This document shows positions 19,442 through 29,683 of a DNA stretch of 64,000 bases, piece by piece. How positions within the stretch are numbered: the first letter of the stretch is position 1; each line of letters begins with the position of its first letter. The stretch spans positions 1 through 64,000 of the forward strand of contig NZ_FMWR01000014.1 in NCBI RefSeq assembly GCF_900103085.1, read 5' to 3'. A model generated the notes under the pieces. The model ran no database searches, was not told where the DNA came from, and saw nothing but the letters and a program-made list of their open reading frames with translations. Source of the DNA: Gilliamella mensalis. Its GTDB lineage: Bacteria; Pseudomonadota; Gammaproteobacteria; Enterobacterales; Orbaceae. The position numbers were made by a program, and so were the translations under genes.

Positions 19442-20176
19442 TTAATTTAAATACCACACTGCACCACCACTTTTTTTATCAATTTTTTTTAAAACTGACT
19501 CATGTTCAGAAAGTTCATATTCTGTTGCTTTAATTACTTTTAAAGGTATACCGTTACGTTCTACTCTTTTTATTACATGAGATTCTGATGAAGATGAATT
19601 ATTATCTTCTGAACTAAAAGATAAAGTTGTTTGTCCACCAGTCATAGCTAAATAAACTTCAGCTAAAATTTCGGCATCTAATAATGCACCATGTAATGTT
19701 CTATGAGAGTTATCTATCTGATAGCGCTCACATAATACATCTAGATTATTACGCTTCCCAGGAAAAAGGCGTCTTGCCATGGTCAAGGTATCAGTCACAA
19801 TACAATGATCTACAGTTTTAAAATCTAGTCCACAAAGACGAAATTCATAATCCATAAAGCCCACATCAAACGAGGCATTGTGAATAATTAATTCTGCACC
19901 ATCAATAAATTTAATAAAATCATGTGCTATATTTTTAAAAATTGGTTTATCTTTAACAAACTCATCACTTATGCCATGCACTTTAAATGCATCCTCATCA
20001 ATTAAGCGTTCTGGATTAATATAAACATGAAAATGGTTACCCGTTAAACGGCGATTAATCACTTCAACGGCACCTATTTCAATAATCTTATGTCCTTCAT
20101 AGTGATTTTTACCTTCTTGGTTCATGCCGGTAGTTTCAGTATCTAATACAATTTGTCGTGTGGAATTATGTATCAC
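19442..20176 (-). CDS. dnaQ: DNA polymerase III epsilon subunit (3'-5' proofreading exonuclease)
   Basis: Proofreading subunit of the replicative polymerase core. Seen: ExoI motif LDTETTG with D12 and E14 as in E. coli, ExoII around HNASFDVGFMDYE, and ExoIII with the HRTLHGALLDAE histidine and aspartate. A QTTLSF clamp-binding motif follows the nuclease domain, then a Ser-rich linker and the C-terminal alpha-binding tail. The length of 244 aa matches E. coli (243). It is divergent from rnhA and upstream of tRNA-Asp, a conserved enterobacterial order. Confidence 0.97.
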   Translation of the reverse strand: MIHNSTRQIVLDTETTGMNQEGKNHYEGHKIIEIGAVEVINRRLTGNHFHVYINPERLIDEDAFKVHGISDEFVKDKPIFKNIAHDFIKFIDGAELIIHNASFDVGFMDYEFRLCGLDFKTVDHCIVTDTLTMARRLFPGKRNNLDVLCERYQIDNSHRTLHGALLDAEILAEVYLAMTGGQTTLSFSSEDNNSSSSESHVIKRVERNGIPLKVIKATEYELSEHESVLKKIDKKSGGAVWYLN

Positions 20177-20397
20177 TTGCTTCTCTTTTTATATCAATAA
20201 TTGGGTAAAAACATTTTTAGTGGTATAGTCTAGCACCAAAAAACTTTAATGTTGATACTTTCATAAATGAAGATAGTCGTCAATTTGCTAACATTACAAA
20301 AATAGTAAATAAATTAAAGACCATTAACTCACTTTTTAAATTAAAGTAAACAACAAATTTAAATCAATTCTCAATAGTTATAAAAGAAATCAAAAAG

Positions 20398-20871
20398 ATG
20401 TTAAAAAAAATCAAAATATATACAGATGGTTCTTGCCTTGGTAACCCCGGTCCTGGTGGTTATGCAGCTATTTTACAATATAGACAAGCTGAAAAAATAT
20501 TATCGGCAGGTTTTTTTAACACAACAAATAATCGCATGGAGTTATTAGCAGCAATTGTCGCTTTAGAACAATTAAAGCAACCTTGTCAAATTGAATTATA
20601 TTCTGATAGTCAGTATTTGCGAAATGGAATTATCAATTGGATACACGGTTGGAAAAAAAATGGTTGGAAGACATCTAACAAACAACCAGTAAAAAATGTC
20701 GACTTATGGAAAAAACTTGATGGATTAGTACAGATTCACAAAATTGATTGGATTTGGGTAAAAGGTCATGCTGGACATATTGAGAACGAACGTTGTGACA
20801 TTTTAGCCAAAATGCAGGCTCAATCCCCTACTCTTTACGATACCTATTTTGAACAATTATCAGTCGACTAA
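20398..20871 (+). CDS. rnhA: Ribonuclease HI
   Basis: Degrades the RNA strand of RNA-DNA hybrids, removing primers and R-loops. All catalytic residues are at the E. coli positions: D10, E48, D70, H124 and D134. The length of 157 aa matches E. coli (155). It is divergently transcribed from dnaQ across 221 bases, which should hold both promoters. Confidence 0.98.
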   Translation: MLKKIKIYTDGSCLGNPGPGGYAAILQYRQAEKILSAGFFNTTNNRMELLAAIVALEQLKQPCQIELYSDSQYLRNGIINWIHGWKKNGWKTSNKQPVKNVDLWKKLDGLVQIHKIDWIWVKGHAGHIENERCDILAKMQAQSPTLYDTYFEQLSVD

Positions 20872-21209
20872 TTTGAACTAACTGATTTAGGAATAATTGA
20901 TCAAACAGATTCCAGCTAACGAGGCGTTTAGCATTAGAGTCTTAAAATCTAACTGCTCAATGAAAAACAATACTAAATTACATAAAATTCCGTCTTATTT
21001 AGAGTGCAATATAAACAATATCGATGACCTTATCATCTACTTTATTAAATATCCAAAAAATCAATATTTTTTTAAGATGTAAATGGAAAAAAATTATAAA
21101 ATAAATCTAAATTTAACATTTAGTTAGAGTTACTCTCTTTTTTTAGAAGCCAAATGGATATTTTTTAGGTATAATAAATAGCTTAAACAACAAACAATCT
21201 ATCAGTATA
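20872..21209. other. Intergenic region between rnhA and mltD
   Basis: A 338-base AT-rich gap. A 61-codon frame at 20897-21082 has no ribosome binding site and no recognisable family, so I do not call it. TATAAT at 21170-21175, 35 bases before the mltD start, is a likely -10 element. In E. coli gloB and yafS lie here; I see no trace of either. Confidence 0.5.
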
Positions 21210-22451
21210 ATGAAAAAATTATTAATATTTACAATATTATGTTCATTTTTAGTCGCATGTCAGAATCATGGGCCACGACATAATGCTGTTGTTAGAATTA
21301 AATATTCAAAAAATACAGCGAAAAATAATAGAAATAGTTCCAGTAATTATGTATCTATAACTCAAAATCCTTGGCAATTTATGTTGAATCAAATTGACGT
21401 TAATGTGCCAGAAAATAGCCGAGTTATAGCAGAAAGAGAGCGTTTACTACGTAACCCTCAAGGATTTGAAACAGTTGCATTACGTTCTGAGCCTTATGTT
21501 TATTACATCATTAATCAACTCAAAAAGAACAATTTACCGGTTGAATTAGCGTTAATTCCATTAATTGAAAGTGCTTATGATCCACTTGCAACATCATCAG
21601 CACATGCAGCAGGATTATGGCAATTTGTACCAGTTACAGCTAGAGAGTATGGCTTACAACAAAATAGTTCGTTTGATGCTCGTCGCGATCTAATCGCATC
21701 CACTAGTTCTGCAATTTTATTGCTACAAAATTTAAACAACCGTTTTAATGGAGATTGGTTATTAACGCTTGCTGCTTATAATGCAGGTGAAGGACGTATA
21801 AGAAGAGCGATTGAAAAAAATCAAGCAAAAGGCTTACCTATTAATTATTGGTCGTTAGAGTTGCCAACCGAGACCATGCACTATGTCCCTAAAATTTTAG
21901 CAATAATTGATATTATTAAAAACAATAAACGTTATGGTATCAAGTTACCTGATTGTAATTACGAAAATTCACTTGTTAGAATTGATATGTCAAAAAATAT
22001 TTCGTTAGCTAAAATTGCAAAATACACTGGGATATCACTCAATGAACTAACATCATATAATGCAGGATATGTGCAACAAACTGTAAATGGCCCTTTCCAT
22101 CTACTAGTTCCTTATACTCATGCTGAAACTTTATTTAAAAAGTTACAAGCCGAAAATTTGGTTGCAAATGAGATTACGGAACTTTTACAGGATATTCCTC
22201 ATAGTAATATGCCATTTGAATTTAGTCATTCAAATTCAATTCAATACAACAGTATTACTAGTAATAGCGATCGAGAAAGAAATGTAAGAAAAATTGCTTA
22301 TCTTGTCAAAGCTGGAGATAGTCTTTATTCTATAGCCAAAAATTACCGTGTAAAAATTACGGATATATTGCAATGGAATAATCTAAAAAATTCTAGGGTT
22401 CAAGAAGGTGATATTTTAACAATTAATCTCGCCAGTGCAAATCCAATTTAA
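21210..22451 (+). CDS. mltD: Membrane-bound lytic murein transglycosylase D
   Basis: Outer-membrane lipoprotein that cleaves peptidoglycan glycan strands. Seen: a lipoprotein signal with lipobox LVAC (Cys17), an SLT domain at about 105-260 with catalytic Glu120 in PLIESAYDP, GLWQF and AAYNAGEGR. A degenerate LysM-like stretch lies near 255-305 and a clear LysM repeat at about 363-408 (YLVKAGDSLYSIAKNY). The length of 413 aa is shorter than E. coli MltD (452), which has two clear LysM repeats. The 3' end overlaps the convergent yafD by 29 bases. Confidence 0.93.
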   Translation: MKKLLIFTILCSFLVACQNHGPRHNAVVRIKYSKNTAKNNRNSSSNYVSITQNPWQFMLNQIDVNVPENSRVIAERERLLRNPQGFETVALRSEPYVYYIINQLKKNNLPVELALIPLIESAYDPLATSSAHAAGLWQFVPVTAREYGLQQNSSFDARRDLIASTSSAILLLQNLNNRFNGDWLLTLAAYNAGEGRIRRAIEKNQAKGLPINYWSLELPTETMHYVPKILAIIDIIKNNKRYGIKLPDCNYENSLVRIDMSKNISLAKIAKYTGISLNELTSYNAGYVQQTVNGPFHLLVPYTHAETLFKKLQAENLVANEITELLQDIPHSNMPFEFSHSNSIQYNSITSNSDRERNVRKIAYLVKAGDSLYSIAKNYRVKITDILQWNNLKNSRVQEGDILTINLASANPI

Positions 22452-23211
22452 AATTAACTAATAGAGGATTATGATCTGATGCGGTTGTGCTAATAATTTC
22501 AGCTGCGTTAAGTTGTAATCCTCGATAAAAAACAAAATCAAGTGGTCTACCCATAAACGTCTTTCGAATGTCGACTGAAAAATTAACTGGTTTAACTTCA
22601 ATTGAACGAACAAGATGGTATAACAAATTAAGCCTCTGCCGACTCCAGGCATTAAAATCTCCTGCCAAAATAACTGGGCCATTATGCTCTTTTATTCGAT
22701 TTAATAGCATATATATTTGCTGTCGATAGACTTTTACACCAATACTGAAATTTACAGCATGTATATTAGCAACTAATAATTGTTGCTTAGAATGACGAAT
22801 TGGATAAATAGTAATCAAAGCGGATTTAGAAACACGGATTAATGGTTCCTTTTCTCTGAAAGAAAAAAGAGAGGTTGGGAGTGAATCAGAAATTGTCATG
22901 ACTCCAGCATAAATATCGTTAAAACGATATGCAGGCACATGATCTGCAATTTTATTATGTTGTGAAATAAAATTAAGTAAAGGTGATGTTGTTTGAGCTT
23001 CTTGTAATAAAATTAGTTTAGTTTTGTCAACATATTGTTTGAGTGTATCAATACAATCAGCTCTTTTTTGTTTAAAAATATTCCAAACTAAAATTGAAAA
23101 AGATCTTTGATCAATTAACGGTTTATTAACTCTTATTTGTTGATGAGGCAAGATCAACTCAACTTCATTGCTTGCCTGATACCGTAAAGTATAATAACGT
23201 TTTTTAAACAT
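22423..23211 (-). CDS. yafD: Endonuclease/exonuclease/phosphatase-family protein YafD
   Basis: Predicted metal-dependent phosphodiesterase of the EEP superfamily; the substrate is unknown. Seen: [19 protein letters not shown] with the metal-binding Glu, [29 protein letters not shown] and the C-terminal SDHNPLLV motif with the catalytic Asp-His. The match to E. coli YafD extends along the whole length (262 vs 266 aa). It overlaps the end of gshA by 8 bases, so the two are probably co-transcribed, and its 3' end runs antisense into the last codons of mltD. Confidence 0.9.
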   Translation of the reverse strand: MFKKRYYTLRYQASNEVELILPHQQIRVNKPLIDQRSFSILVWNIFKQKRADCIDTLKQYVDKTKLILLQEAQTTSPLLNFISQHNKIADHVPAYRFNDIYAGVMTISDSLPTSLFSFREKEPLIRVSKSALITIYPIRHSKQQLLVANIHAVNFSIGVKVYRQQIYMLLNRIKEHNGPVILAGDFNAWSRQRLNLLYHLVRSIEVKPVNFSVDIRKTFMGRPLDFVFYRGLQLNAAEIISTTASDHNPLLVNFKLDLHWRD

Positions 23212-24775
23212 TTTTATCTTTCATTTTTTGCTCCAAATATTCATCAAAAGATAAAGTATCATCCTGTTCTTTCTTTTCTTGTTTTTCAATAGATAAATTG
23301 CGTTGTTTAACAAAGTCACCTTCAGTTAATAGTGCTAAAGGTTCTGCCATAAGTTGTTTTTTATACTGGCTTGCTAAAGTTAAACCAAATTTTGCTGTAC
23401 CTAAATCACTTATTGCTTGTAGTGTTCTTGCTGATAGCGTTAATTCCGGTTGATCAAACATTGAATCTAAACGTTCACACACTTTACGATAACACTGCGT
23501 GTCATCTTGATGATCTAAAACATCAGCAACATGCAATAAATCTTCAAATAATTCGTGTCCAACTTTAGCTAAAGGTTCTCGATTACTATCACAACCAATA
23601 CCGATTTCAAGTCCTGGTTTTCGCCCTTCCATAATGACTCTATTCCAATTTGATTTAGCACATTCAAGTTCTTGACTGCTCATTTCAGGTGCTGGTGCTA
23701 GAGCACACCAAATTAAAAATAGATCGATAAAGCGTATCTGCTCTTCCGTAATCCCGACTGGTGAAAATGGATTAACATCTAATGCACGTACTTCAATATA
23801 CTCAATCCCACCGCGTAACAGAGCATCTGATGGAGACTCTCCTGCCATTGGTACTCGTTTAGGTCGGATTGGCGCGTAAAATTCATTTTCAATTTGCAAT
23901 ACATTATCATTTACTTGGCGATAATGACCATCAACTTTAATACCCAATTTAGCAAATTCCGCTGATTTTGTATGGGTGGCACGTTTAAGTCCTTTGACAT
24001 ATGTTTCTAAATGATTGAAAGTAATACCAAGCTGTTTTTGTGCATTATTAGTGTATCCAATATCACTTAATCTTAAAGAGGTTGCATAAGGTAAATAGCA
24101 ATTACCATTTGTTTGTTCAATAAAGGCTTGGGCTTTTTGTGGATCTTGAATAAATGAAGAACACATCGAGGGAGAAGCACCAAATAAATAAGGAATAACC
24201 CAACCAAAACGATAATAATTGCGTATTAGGGTAAAATAACCTTCAGAAATAACCGATTTCCCTTCTTCAGTATTTTTTATCCCGTTTCTTGCTTGCCAAA
24301 ATGCGGTAGGTAATGAAAAATTATAATGAACGCCAGATATGGTTTGCATCATTGCACCATAACGGTTTTTTAGACCTTCTCGATAAACTGTTTTAAAACG
24401 CCCTTCATTAGATGTACCATACTGTGCAAGGATAATATCTTTCTCGTTTGCAACAAAACAAGGCATACTTAAGGACCACATCAGTTCATCGCCGACATTT
24501 ACGCTAGCATAACGATGCAGATCGCGCAAAAACGTTAACATATAATCAATATTAGTATTAACTGGTGTGATAAATTCTAACATTGATTCAGCAAAGTCAG
24601 TTGTGATCCAGGGATGAGTTAATGCAGCACCAATTTTTGAAGGAAATGAAGTTTTCGACAATGATCCATCAGGCAAAATGCGTAAAGTTTCACGTTCAAT
24701 ACCACGTTGAATACCTTGTAAAATGGTGTAGTGTTTTTCTAACCAATCAAGTGCTTTTGAGACATCAGGAATCAT
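23204..24775 (-). CDS. gshA: Glutamate-cysteine ligase
   Basis: First step of glutathione synthesis: joins glutamate and cysteine using ATP. Seen: the gamma-proteobacterial type 1 fold with GIERETLRI near the start, [28 protein letters not shown] and the [14 protein letters not shown] motif. The length of 523 aa matches E. coli GshA (518). The Lys/Glu-rich C-terminal tail (about 490-523) is variable in the family. A 234-base gap separates it from rlmC upstream, and yafD follows with an overlap. Confidence 0.96.
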   Translation of the reverse strand: MIPDVSKALDWLEKHYTILQGIQRGIERETLRILPDGSLSKTSFPSKIGAALTHPWITTDFAESMLEFITPVNTNIDYMLTFLRDLHRYASVNVGDELMWSLSMPCFVANEKDIILAQYGTSNEGRFKTVYREGLKNRYGAMMQTISGVHYNFSLPTAFWQARNGIKNTEEGKSVISEGYFTLIRNYYRFGWVIPYLFGASPSMCSSFIQDPQKAQAFIEQTNGNCYLPYATSLRLSDIGYTNNAQKQLGITFNHLETYVKGLKRATHTKSAEFAKLGIKVDGHYRQVNDNVLQIENEFYAPIRPKRVPMAGESPSDALLRGGIEYIEVRALDVNPFSPVGITEEQIRFIDLFLIWCALAPAPEMSSQELECAKSNWNRVIMEGRKPGLEIGIGCDSNREPLAKVGHELFEDLLHVADVLDHQDDTQCYRKVCERLDSMFDQPELTLSARTLQAISDLGTAKFGLTLASQYKKQLMAEPLALLTEGDFVKQRNLSIEKQEKKEQDDTLSFDEYLEQKMKDKNV

Positions 24776-25009
24776 ATTTTACGCATCCTTAAAATGAAGT
24801 TATTTAATATTTTTTATATTAACATAATTTAGTATTAACAATGGGGTAATTTATAAAAATGCCTAACATAAAAACTCTATTTATGTGTAAACATGCTCAT
24901 TCAAAAGACGATAAGCACCCATTTTTTTATTACAGATAATATAATATCAAATATTTAATTGCTTTTAAAAAAACACAACTATTTTATAGATGAAAAAAGA
25001 ATTTATAAC

Positions 25010-26158
25010 TTATTTATCTTTCTTCTGTAATAGAACCAACACTTCCATATGCGAGGTATGTGGAAACATGTCAAATAATTGTACTTTTTGGATTTGATAA
25101 TTTGATAACATTTTTAAATCATCGACTAAAGAAAATAAGTTACAACTTGAATACATAAGATAATTGGGTGCCATTTGTTCCAAGTACTGCATAAGTGTTT
25201 TACCTGCTCCACGTCTTGGTGGATTTAGTAACACTAAATCCGGCACACTTTGTTGAGCTATCGCATATTGTGTTGCATCAAATGATTTAAAAAATAATTG
25301 CTTAAAGCCTAACTTGTTTACTGATTGAGTTGCACACTCAATTGCATCTTGACTAATTTCAATCCCGGTAAGTTGCATGTCCTTTTCAGGATCTAGGCTA
25401 ATACAGCTTAAACCAAAACCGCCTACGCCACAAAACAGATCCCAAATTGAATGAATAGGTAAATTTGAGATCCAGTCACTTGCAGTTTTATACAGGCTGC
25501 TGGCAACATAGGTATTGGTTTGAAAAAAACTTTTAGACTTAATAAAAAGAGGAATACCATTTAACGTCATTGGTAAGAATGGATTATCGGTTAAAACAAT
25601 TTCTTCTTCCCCTTCTAAAATAGCTGCATGATTAGGTTGGATATTTATTGAAATTACCTTTAAGTTTTGTATTTTATCTTGTAATTGTTTGACAGAATTA
25701 TTTATTTTATCGACAAATTTGTGCGATTTTAAAACAAATCGCAGCATAAAACAGCTTATATTATTCTCTTTACTTTCAGTAACAATAACAAATTTCAACT
25801 CTCCTTTACGCTTATTAATATTATAAGGTACAAGTCCTTGTTTACGGATGAAAGTTCGAACTATTTTAAGGATATTTTGCATATTATTGGAATAAAGGGG
25901 ACAATCACATAAATCGACCATCTCATTTTCTGTTTGTATTCCTAAAATTGGCTTTTCAACAGTGCCCAATACCACCATTTTTGCTTTATTACGAAAAGCA
26001 ACTTCATTACTAGGGAATGGTTCTCTAACATCTTTAGGTTCAAATGGAGTTAATTGTTGTAATAGCTTATTTTGTTTTTCTGCAAGTTGTACATAGTAAG
26101 GACGATCTATCCACTGACAAGATAAACATTTTTTTTGCTGATAAAAGCGACATTGCAT
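25010..26158 (-). CDS. rlmC: 23S rRNA m5U747 methyltransferase RlmC (RumB)
   Basis: SAM-dependent methyltransferase that makes 5-methyluridine at 23S rRNA position 747. Seen: N-terminal iron-sulfur cysteines (C3, C11, C14 and the later CDCPLYS), the SAM-binding DLFCGVGGFGLSC, LLNPPRRGAG, and YSSCN with the catalytic cysteine. The length of 382 aa is near E. coli RlmC (375). The short N-terminus without a TRAM domain separates RlmC from RlmD. It is probably monocistronic. Confidence 0.93.
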   Translation of the reverse strand: MQCRFYQQKKCLSCQWIDRPYYVQLAEKQNKLLQQLTPFEPKDVREPFPSNEVAFRNKAKMVVLGTVEKPILGIQTENEMVDLCDCPLYSNNMQNILKIVRTFIRKQGLVPYNINKRKGELKFVIVTESKENNISCFMLRFVLKSHKFVDKINNSVKQLQDKIQNLKVISINIQPNHAAILEGEEEIVLTDNPFLPMTLNGIPLFIKSKSFFQTNTYVASSLYKTASDWISNLPIHSIWDLFCGVGGFGLSCISLDPEKDMQLTGIEISQDAIECATQSVNKLGFKQLFFKSFDATQYAIAQQSVPDLVLLNPPRRGAGKTLMQYLEQMAPNYLMYSSCNLFSLVDDLKMLSNYQIQKVQLFDMFPHTSHMEVLVLLQKKDK

Positions 26159-26374
26159 TACGATAAAAACCTTTTTTATAATGAATTATAATATACATAA
26201 ATCATACTAATAGAAGTGCAGTTTTGAATTTTATACTAAAACACATACTTTCCTGAAGCTTTTTCACCAATATTACAAAAGCATAAGTAAAATACTTAAT
26301 TTAACGCTTGGTATGATTTGAAGAAATAGCGGTGTATAATGGGGAGTTATCATTAATATTACAGGAACAATTTA

Positions 26375-27163
26375 ATGTCTATTAAGTTAAAAACTCCCGC
26401 AGAAATCGAGAAAATGCGCATCGCAGGAAAACTTGCAGCTGAAGTATTAGAAGTCATTGAACCCTATGTTAAACCAGGTATTAGTACTGGTGAACTAGAC
26501 AAAATTTGTTATGAACATATTGTTAACGTTCAAAAAGCTATTCCAGCTAATATTGGCTATAGTGGCTATCAACACACCAGTTGTATTTCAATTAATGATG
26601 TGGTTTGCCATGGTATTCCGAGCTTTGACAAAAAGTTAAAAGATGGTGATATTTTAAATATTGATGTAACAGTTATCAAAGATGGTTATCACGGTGATAC
26701 TTCTAGAATGTACATTGCTGGTAAGCCAACTATCGCAGGTGAAAAATTGTGCCAAGTTACACAAGAAAGCCTTTACGAGGCGATTAAAATTATCAAACCC
26801 GGCATACGTTTAAAGGAAATTGGTAAAACGATTCAAAAATATGTCGATAAATTTGGTTTTTCTTCAGTTCGGGAATATTGTGGTCATGGTATTGGTGAGG
26901 TCTATCATGACGAACCTCAAGTTTTACATTATGACGCTGATGACGGCGGTGTAATTTTAAAACCAGGCATGACTTTTACTATTGAACCTATGATAAATAC
27001 AGGCGATTGGCGTACCCGTACCATGAAAGATGGCTGGACAGTCAAAACCAAAGATCATGGTCTTTCGGCACAATATGAACATACTATTTTAGTTACTGAA
27101 AATGGTGTTGAAGTCTTAACATTACGTAGTAACGAAGATTTTCCTCGCATTATTGAACACTAA
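26375..27163 (+). CDS. map: Methionine aminopeptidase, type I
   Basis: Removes the initiator methionine from nascent proteins. All five metal ligands are at the E. coli positions: D97, D108, H171, E204 and E235; H79 is also present in VCHGIP. The length of 262 aa matches E. coli (264). AGGAACAATTTA precedes the ATG, and TATAAT at 26335-26340 is a likely -10 element. It is convergent with cnoX. Confidence 0.97.
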   Translation: MSIKLKTPAEIEKMRIAGKLAAEVLEVIEPYVKPGISTGELDKICYEHIVNVQKAIPANIGYSGYQHTSCISINDVVCHGIPSFDKKLKDGDILNIDVTVIKDGYHGDTSRMYIAGKPTIAGEKLCQVTQESLYEAIKIIKPGIRLKEIGKTIQKYVDKFGFSSVREYCGHGIGEVYHDEPQVLHYDADDGGVILKPGMTFTIEPMINTGDWRTRTMKDGWTVKTKDHGLSAQYEHTILVTENGVEVLTLRSNEDFPRIIEH

Positions 27164-27172
27164 ATAAAAAGC

Positions 27173-27199
27173 GATTCAACAATAATTTATTGTTGAATC
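27173..27199. terminator. Symmetric hairpin between convergent map and cnoX
   Basis: Perfect 12-bp inverted repeat GATTCAACAATA / TATTGTTGAATC with a three-base loop. Neither side has a long T run, but its position and symmetry fit a bidirectional terminator. Confidence 0.6.
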
Positions 27200-27225
27200 C
27201 TGCACTTTATTAAATTTCATAAATC

Positions 27226-28095
27226 TTAATATAATAAAGTATACAACTTACGTCGATAACTACTGGCCAATGGATTACTTGTACCTAATGCTGCTAGTAA
27301 ATCAAGTAATGTTTTCTTCACTTGTCCGTCACCAACATTAAGATCTTTTGTTAGCGGTTTAAATAATAACTCTAATGCTTCCTCATGACGTCCTACATGC
27401 ATTAATTGAGAAGACAATTGAATCATTAATTCAACGTTATCAGGATGTTGAGCAAATTCTGCTTGTAATTGCTGCAATTCAGGAGAATTAGCAGCTTGTT
27501 CAAGTAGTTCTATTTCAGCTTGTAATCCATGATAGCTTGAATCTTGATCTTGTAGTGGAATAGTTGCAAGCACTTCTTTTGCTTCATTTAGTTGTTTAAG
27601 TTCAATTTGTGATTTTATTAGCATTAATGCAATATCTGTTCTTGGTTTGCCCAAATGATCGGTAAGTGATTTCCAAGTTTGCCGTAATAGTGGTAATGCT
27701 TCTTCATATTTGGCTTCATGAAATAAATTTTGAGCTTCAATTAATTTAAGCTCATCTTCATTTGGTAGCACTTTTTCTAAAAAAGTTTTTATGGTTTCTT
27801 CAGACTGAGGTCCTTGAAAACCATCTACAGGTTGACCATTTTGAAATAAATAAACTGTTGGGATTGCCCGTAAACCAAATTGAGCAGCTAACATTTGTTG
27901 TTCATCACAATTAACACTTGCCAAAATAAATTGACCATGATGTTCATTAGCTAATTTAGTTAAAGTTTGAGTCATTGCTTCATAATTTGGACTTCTAGCC
28001 GACCAAAAATAAAATAGCACAGGGAATGACGATGATCTTTCAATCACCTCTTGAATATTTTGCTCATTAATATCAAAAATAAATTGATTTTGCAT
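27226..28095 (-). CDS. cnoX: Chaperedoxin CnoX (YbbN), thioredoxin fold plus TPR
   Basis: Thioredoxin-like holdase that works with GroEL and protects proteins under oxidative chlorine stress in E. coli. Seen: a thioredoxin fold at about 5-110 followed by TPR-like helices to residue 289, matching E. coli YbbN through the conserved PLQDQDS and SYRRKLYTLLY tail. The usual CxxC is absent, as in E. coli, where the site is SxxC. Here it is S-P-N-Y: residue 38, a cysteine in E. coli, is tyrosine, while Cys63 is kept. It is followed by ybbO, as in enterobacteria. Confidence 0.93.
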   Translation of the reverse strand: MQNQFIFDINEQNIQEVIERSSSFPVLFYFWSARSPNYEAMTQTLTKLANEHHGQFILASVNCDEQQMLAAQFGLRAIPTVYLFQNGQPVDGFQGPQSEETIKTFLEKVLPNEDELKLIEAQNLFHEAKYEEALPLLRQTWKSLTDHLGKPRTDIALMLIKSQIELKQLNEAKEVLATIPLQDQDSSYHGLQAEIELLEQAANSPELQQLQAEFAQHPDNVELMIQLSSQLMHVGRHEEALELLFKPLTKDLNVGDGQVKKTLLDLLAALGTSNPLASSYRRKLYTLLY

Positions 28096-28121
28096 ATTAT
28101 GTCCTAAGGTATAATGATTTA

Positions 28122-28913
28122 TTATTTATTTTTTAAAATTTTATCCATTAATCTATCAGGAAGCAAACGTTTAGCAATAGCCGCTATTTTGGTTATTTTT
28201 GTTACCCTGTAACGTATTTTAGGTTTGTCATGTTCAAGGGCATGGAATAAGTAAGGCAACACTGCCTCGGGCGGTAAAGTAAATCGTTTAGCTATAGGTG
28301 GATTTGTTACCATATTTTTTTGCTCTGTTTGATTCACATTGTTTGAGAAATATGTCTTTAATGGGCCCGGTTCAATTAAACAAACCTTTATATTGGTTTG
28401 TGCTAATTCCAACCTTAATACATCAGACCAAGCTTCTAAGGCATATTTGCTAGCTGAATAAGCACCTCTCCCCGGTGTTGCAACGATACCAACAATTGAA
28501 CTTGTTTGAATAATACGTCCTTCATCTTGTTCTAGCATGGCTGGAAGTAGTAATTTTGTCAACTGATGGACTCCAAAAAAATTGGTGGAAAATTGAGATT
28601 CTAACTGCTCACGGCTGATCGTGCTTAATCGACCATAAACCCCGAAACCTGCGTTGTTAAATAACGCATATAATTTGCCTTCAGACAAAGCAAGAACATC
28701 TTGTGCTGCTTGCTTGACAGATTCTGGATTGTCAAGATCAAGAAGCACAGTTTCAAATCCTTGCTCAATAAGTTTTTGTTGGTCCAATGATTTGCGACAC
28801 GAAGCAATAACACGATAGCCACGTTTTTTTAAAGCAATGGCGGAGGTTAGCCCTATTCCACTTGAGCAACCTGTAATAAATATTGTTCGCAATTTAAGCT
28901 CCGATTGATTCAT
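28122..28913 (-). CDS. ybbO: Short-chain dehydrogenase/reductase YbbO
   Basis: NAD(P)-dependent SDR oxidoreductase; E. coli YbbO reduces long-chain aldehydes. Seen: TGCSSGIG cofactor-binding loop (residues 15-22), NNAGFG, catalytic serine in TSSIVG and the YSASK active-site Tyr/Lys, followed by the PGPLKT loop. The length of 263 aa is close to E. coli (269). It is transcribed from the minus strand ahead of cnoX with a 26-base gap, so the two share an operon. Confidence 0.88.
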   Translation of the reverse strand: MNQSELKLRTIFITGCSSGIGLTSAIALKKRGYRVIASCRKSLDQQKLIEQGFETVLLDLDNPESVKQAAQDVLALSEGKLYALFNNAGFGVYGRLSTISREQLESQFSTNFFGVHQLTKLLLPAMLEQDEGRIIQTSSIVGIVATPGRGAYSASKYALEAWSDVLRLELAQTNIKVCLIEPGPLKTYFSNNVNQTEQKNMVTNPPIAKRFTLPPEAVLPYLFHALEHDKPKIRYRVTKITKIAAIAKRLLPDRLMDKILKNK

Positions 28914-28990
28914 ATATTGTCAAATTTTTCTTCTCAAACTATGATAACACATCTAATTTGAAGTTACCCAAACTAAGCCAAGAGGATCGT

Positions 28991-29683
28991 ATGAAAATTG
29001 CTATTATTGCTGCAATGGAAGAAGAAGTAGCCATATTAAAAAGTAAAATCACCCATTATCACGTTGAGCGTTATTCAGGTTGTGATTTTCATTTAGGCCA
29101 AATTGCTGGTTGTGAAATTGTTCTACTTCAATCTGGTATTGGTAAAGTAGCTGCAGCATCAGGCACTACGTTATTATTAAATAATTATAAAGTAGATGCT
29201 GTTATCAACACAGGTTCGGCTGGAGGGTTATCTTCCAACCTTAATATTGGTGATATTATTGTTTCAAAGGATGTTTTTTACCACGATGTTGATTTGACTG
29301 CTTTTGGTTACAAACCAGGCCAAATGTCTGGATGTCCTGTAGCATTTGATGCTGATCAAAAATACCAATCATTAGCTAAACTCTGTATAAAAAAGCACGG
29401 AGTTAATGCGATTGAAGGTTCAATTGGTAGTGGAGATGCTTTCATAAATGGTAAAAGCAATTTAGCAAGAATAAAACAAACTTTTCCGAATGCTATCGCT
29501 GTTGAAATGGAAGCCGCAGCTATTGGTCATGTTTGCTGGTTATTTAAAGTACCATTTGTGGTTGTTCGAGCTATCTCAGATAATGGAGATAATGAATCTG
29601 CAGTTGATTTCCAATCCTTTTTAAAGTTAGCTGCAACACAATCATCACTTATTGTTGAATCAATGCTAAGTGAGCTTGCGTGA
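28991..29683 (+). CDS. mtnN: 5'-methylthioadenosine/S-adenosylhomocysteine nucleosidase
   Basis: Cleaves adenine from methylthioadenosine and S-adenosylhomocysteine, feeding methionine salvage and AI-2 formation. Seen: AAMEEEV at the N-terminus, the SGIGKVAAA nucleoside-phosphorylase loop, GSAGGL, the catalytic Glu in [11 protein letters not shown] and the catalytic Asp in [14 protein letters not shown] lies just before ATG 28991, so I reject an upstream in-frame ATG at 28958. The resulting 230 aa match E. coli MtnN (232). The stop overlaps the GTG start of the next gene. Confidence 0.96.
   Translation: MKIAIIAAMEEEVAILKSKITHYHVERYSGCDFHLGQIAGCEIVLLQSGIGKVAAASGTTLLLNNYKVDAVINTGSAGGLSSNLNIGDIIVSKDVFYHDVDLTAFGYKPGQMSGCPVAFDADQKYQSLAKLCIKKHGVNAIEGSIGSGDAFINGKSNLARIKQTFPNAIAVEMEAAAIGHVCWLFKVPFVVVRAISDNGDNESAVDFQSFLKLAATQSSLIVESMLSELA

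Noticed and set aside
20897-21082. A 61-codon frame between rnhA and mltD
   Set aside because: No ribosome binding site, no recognisable family, composition typical of AT-rich noncoding DNA.
21122-21143. AGAG-TTA-CTCT followed by a T run before mltD as a terminator
   Set aside because: The stem is only four base pairs, too weak to call.
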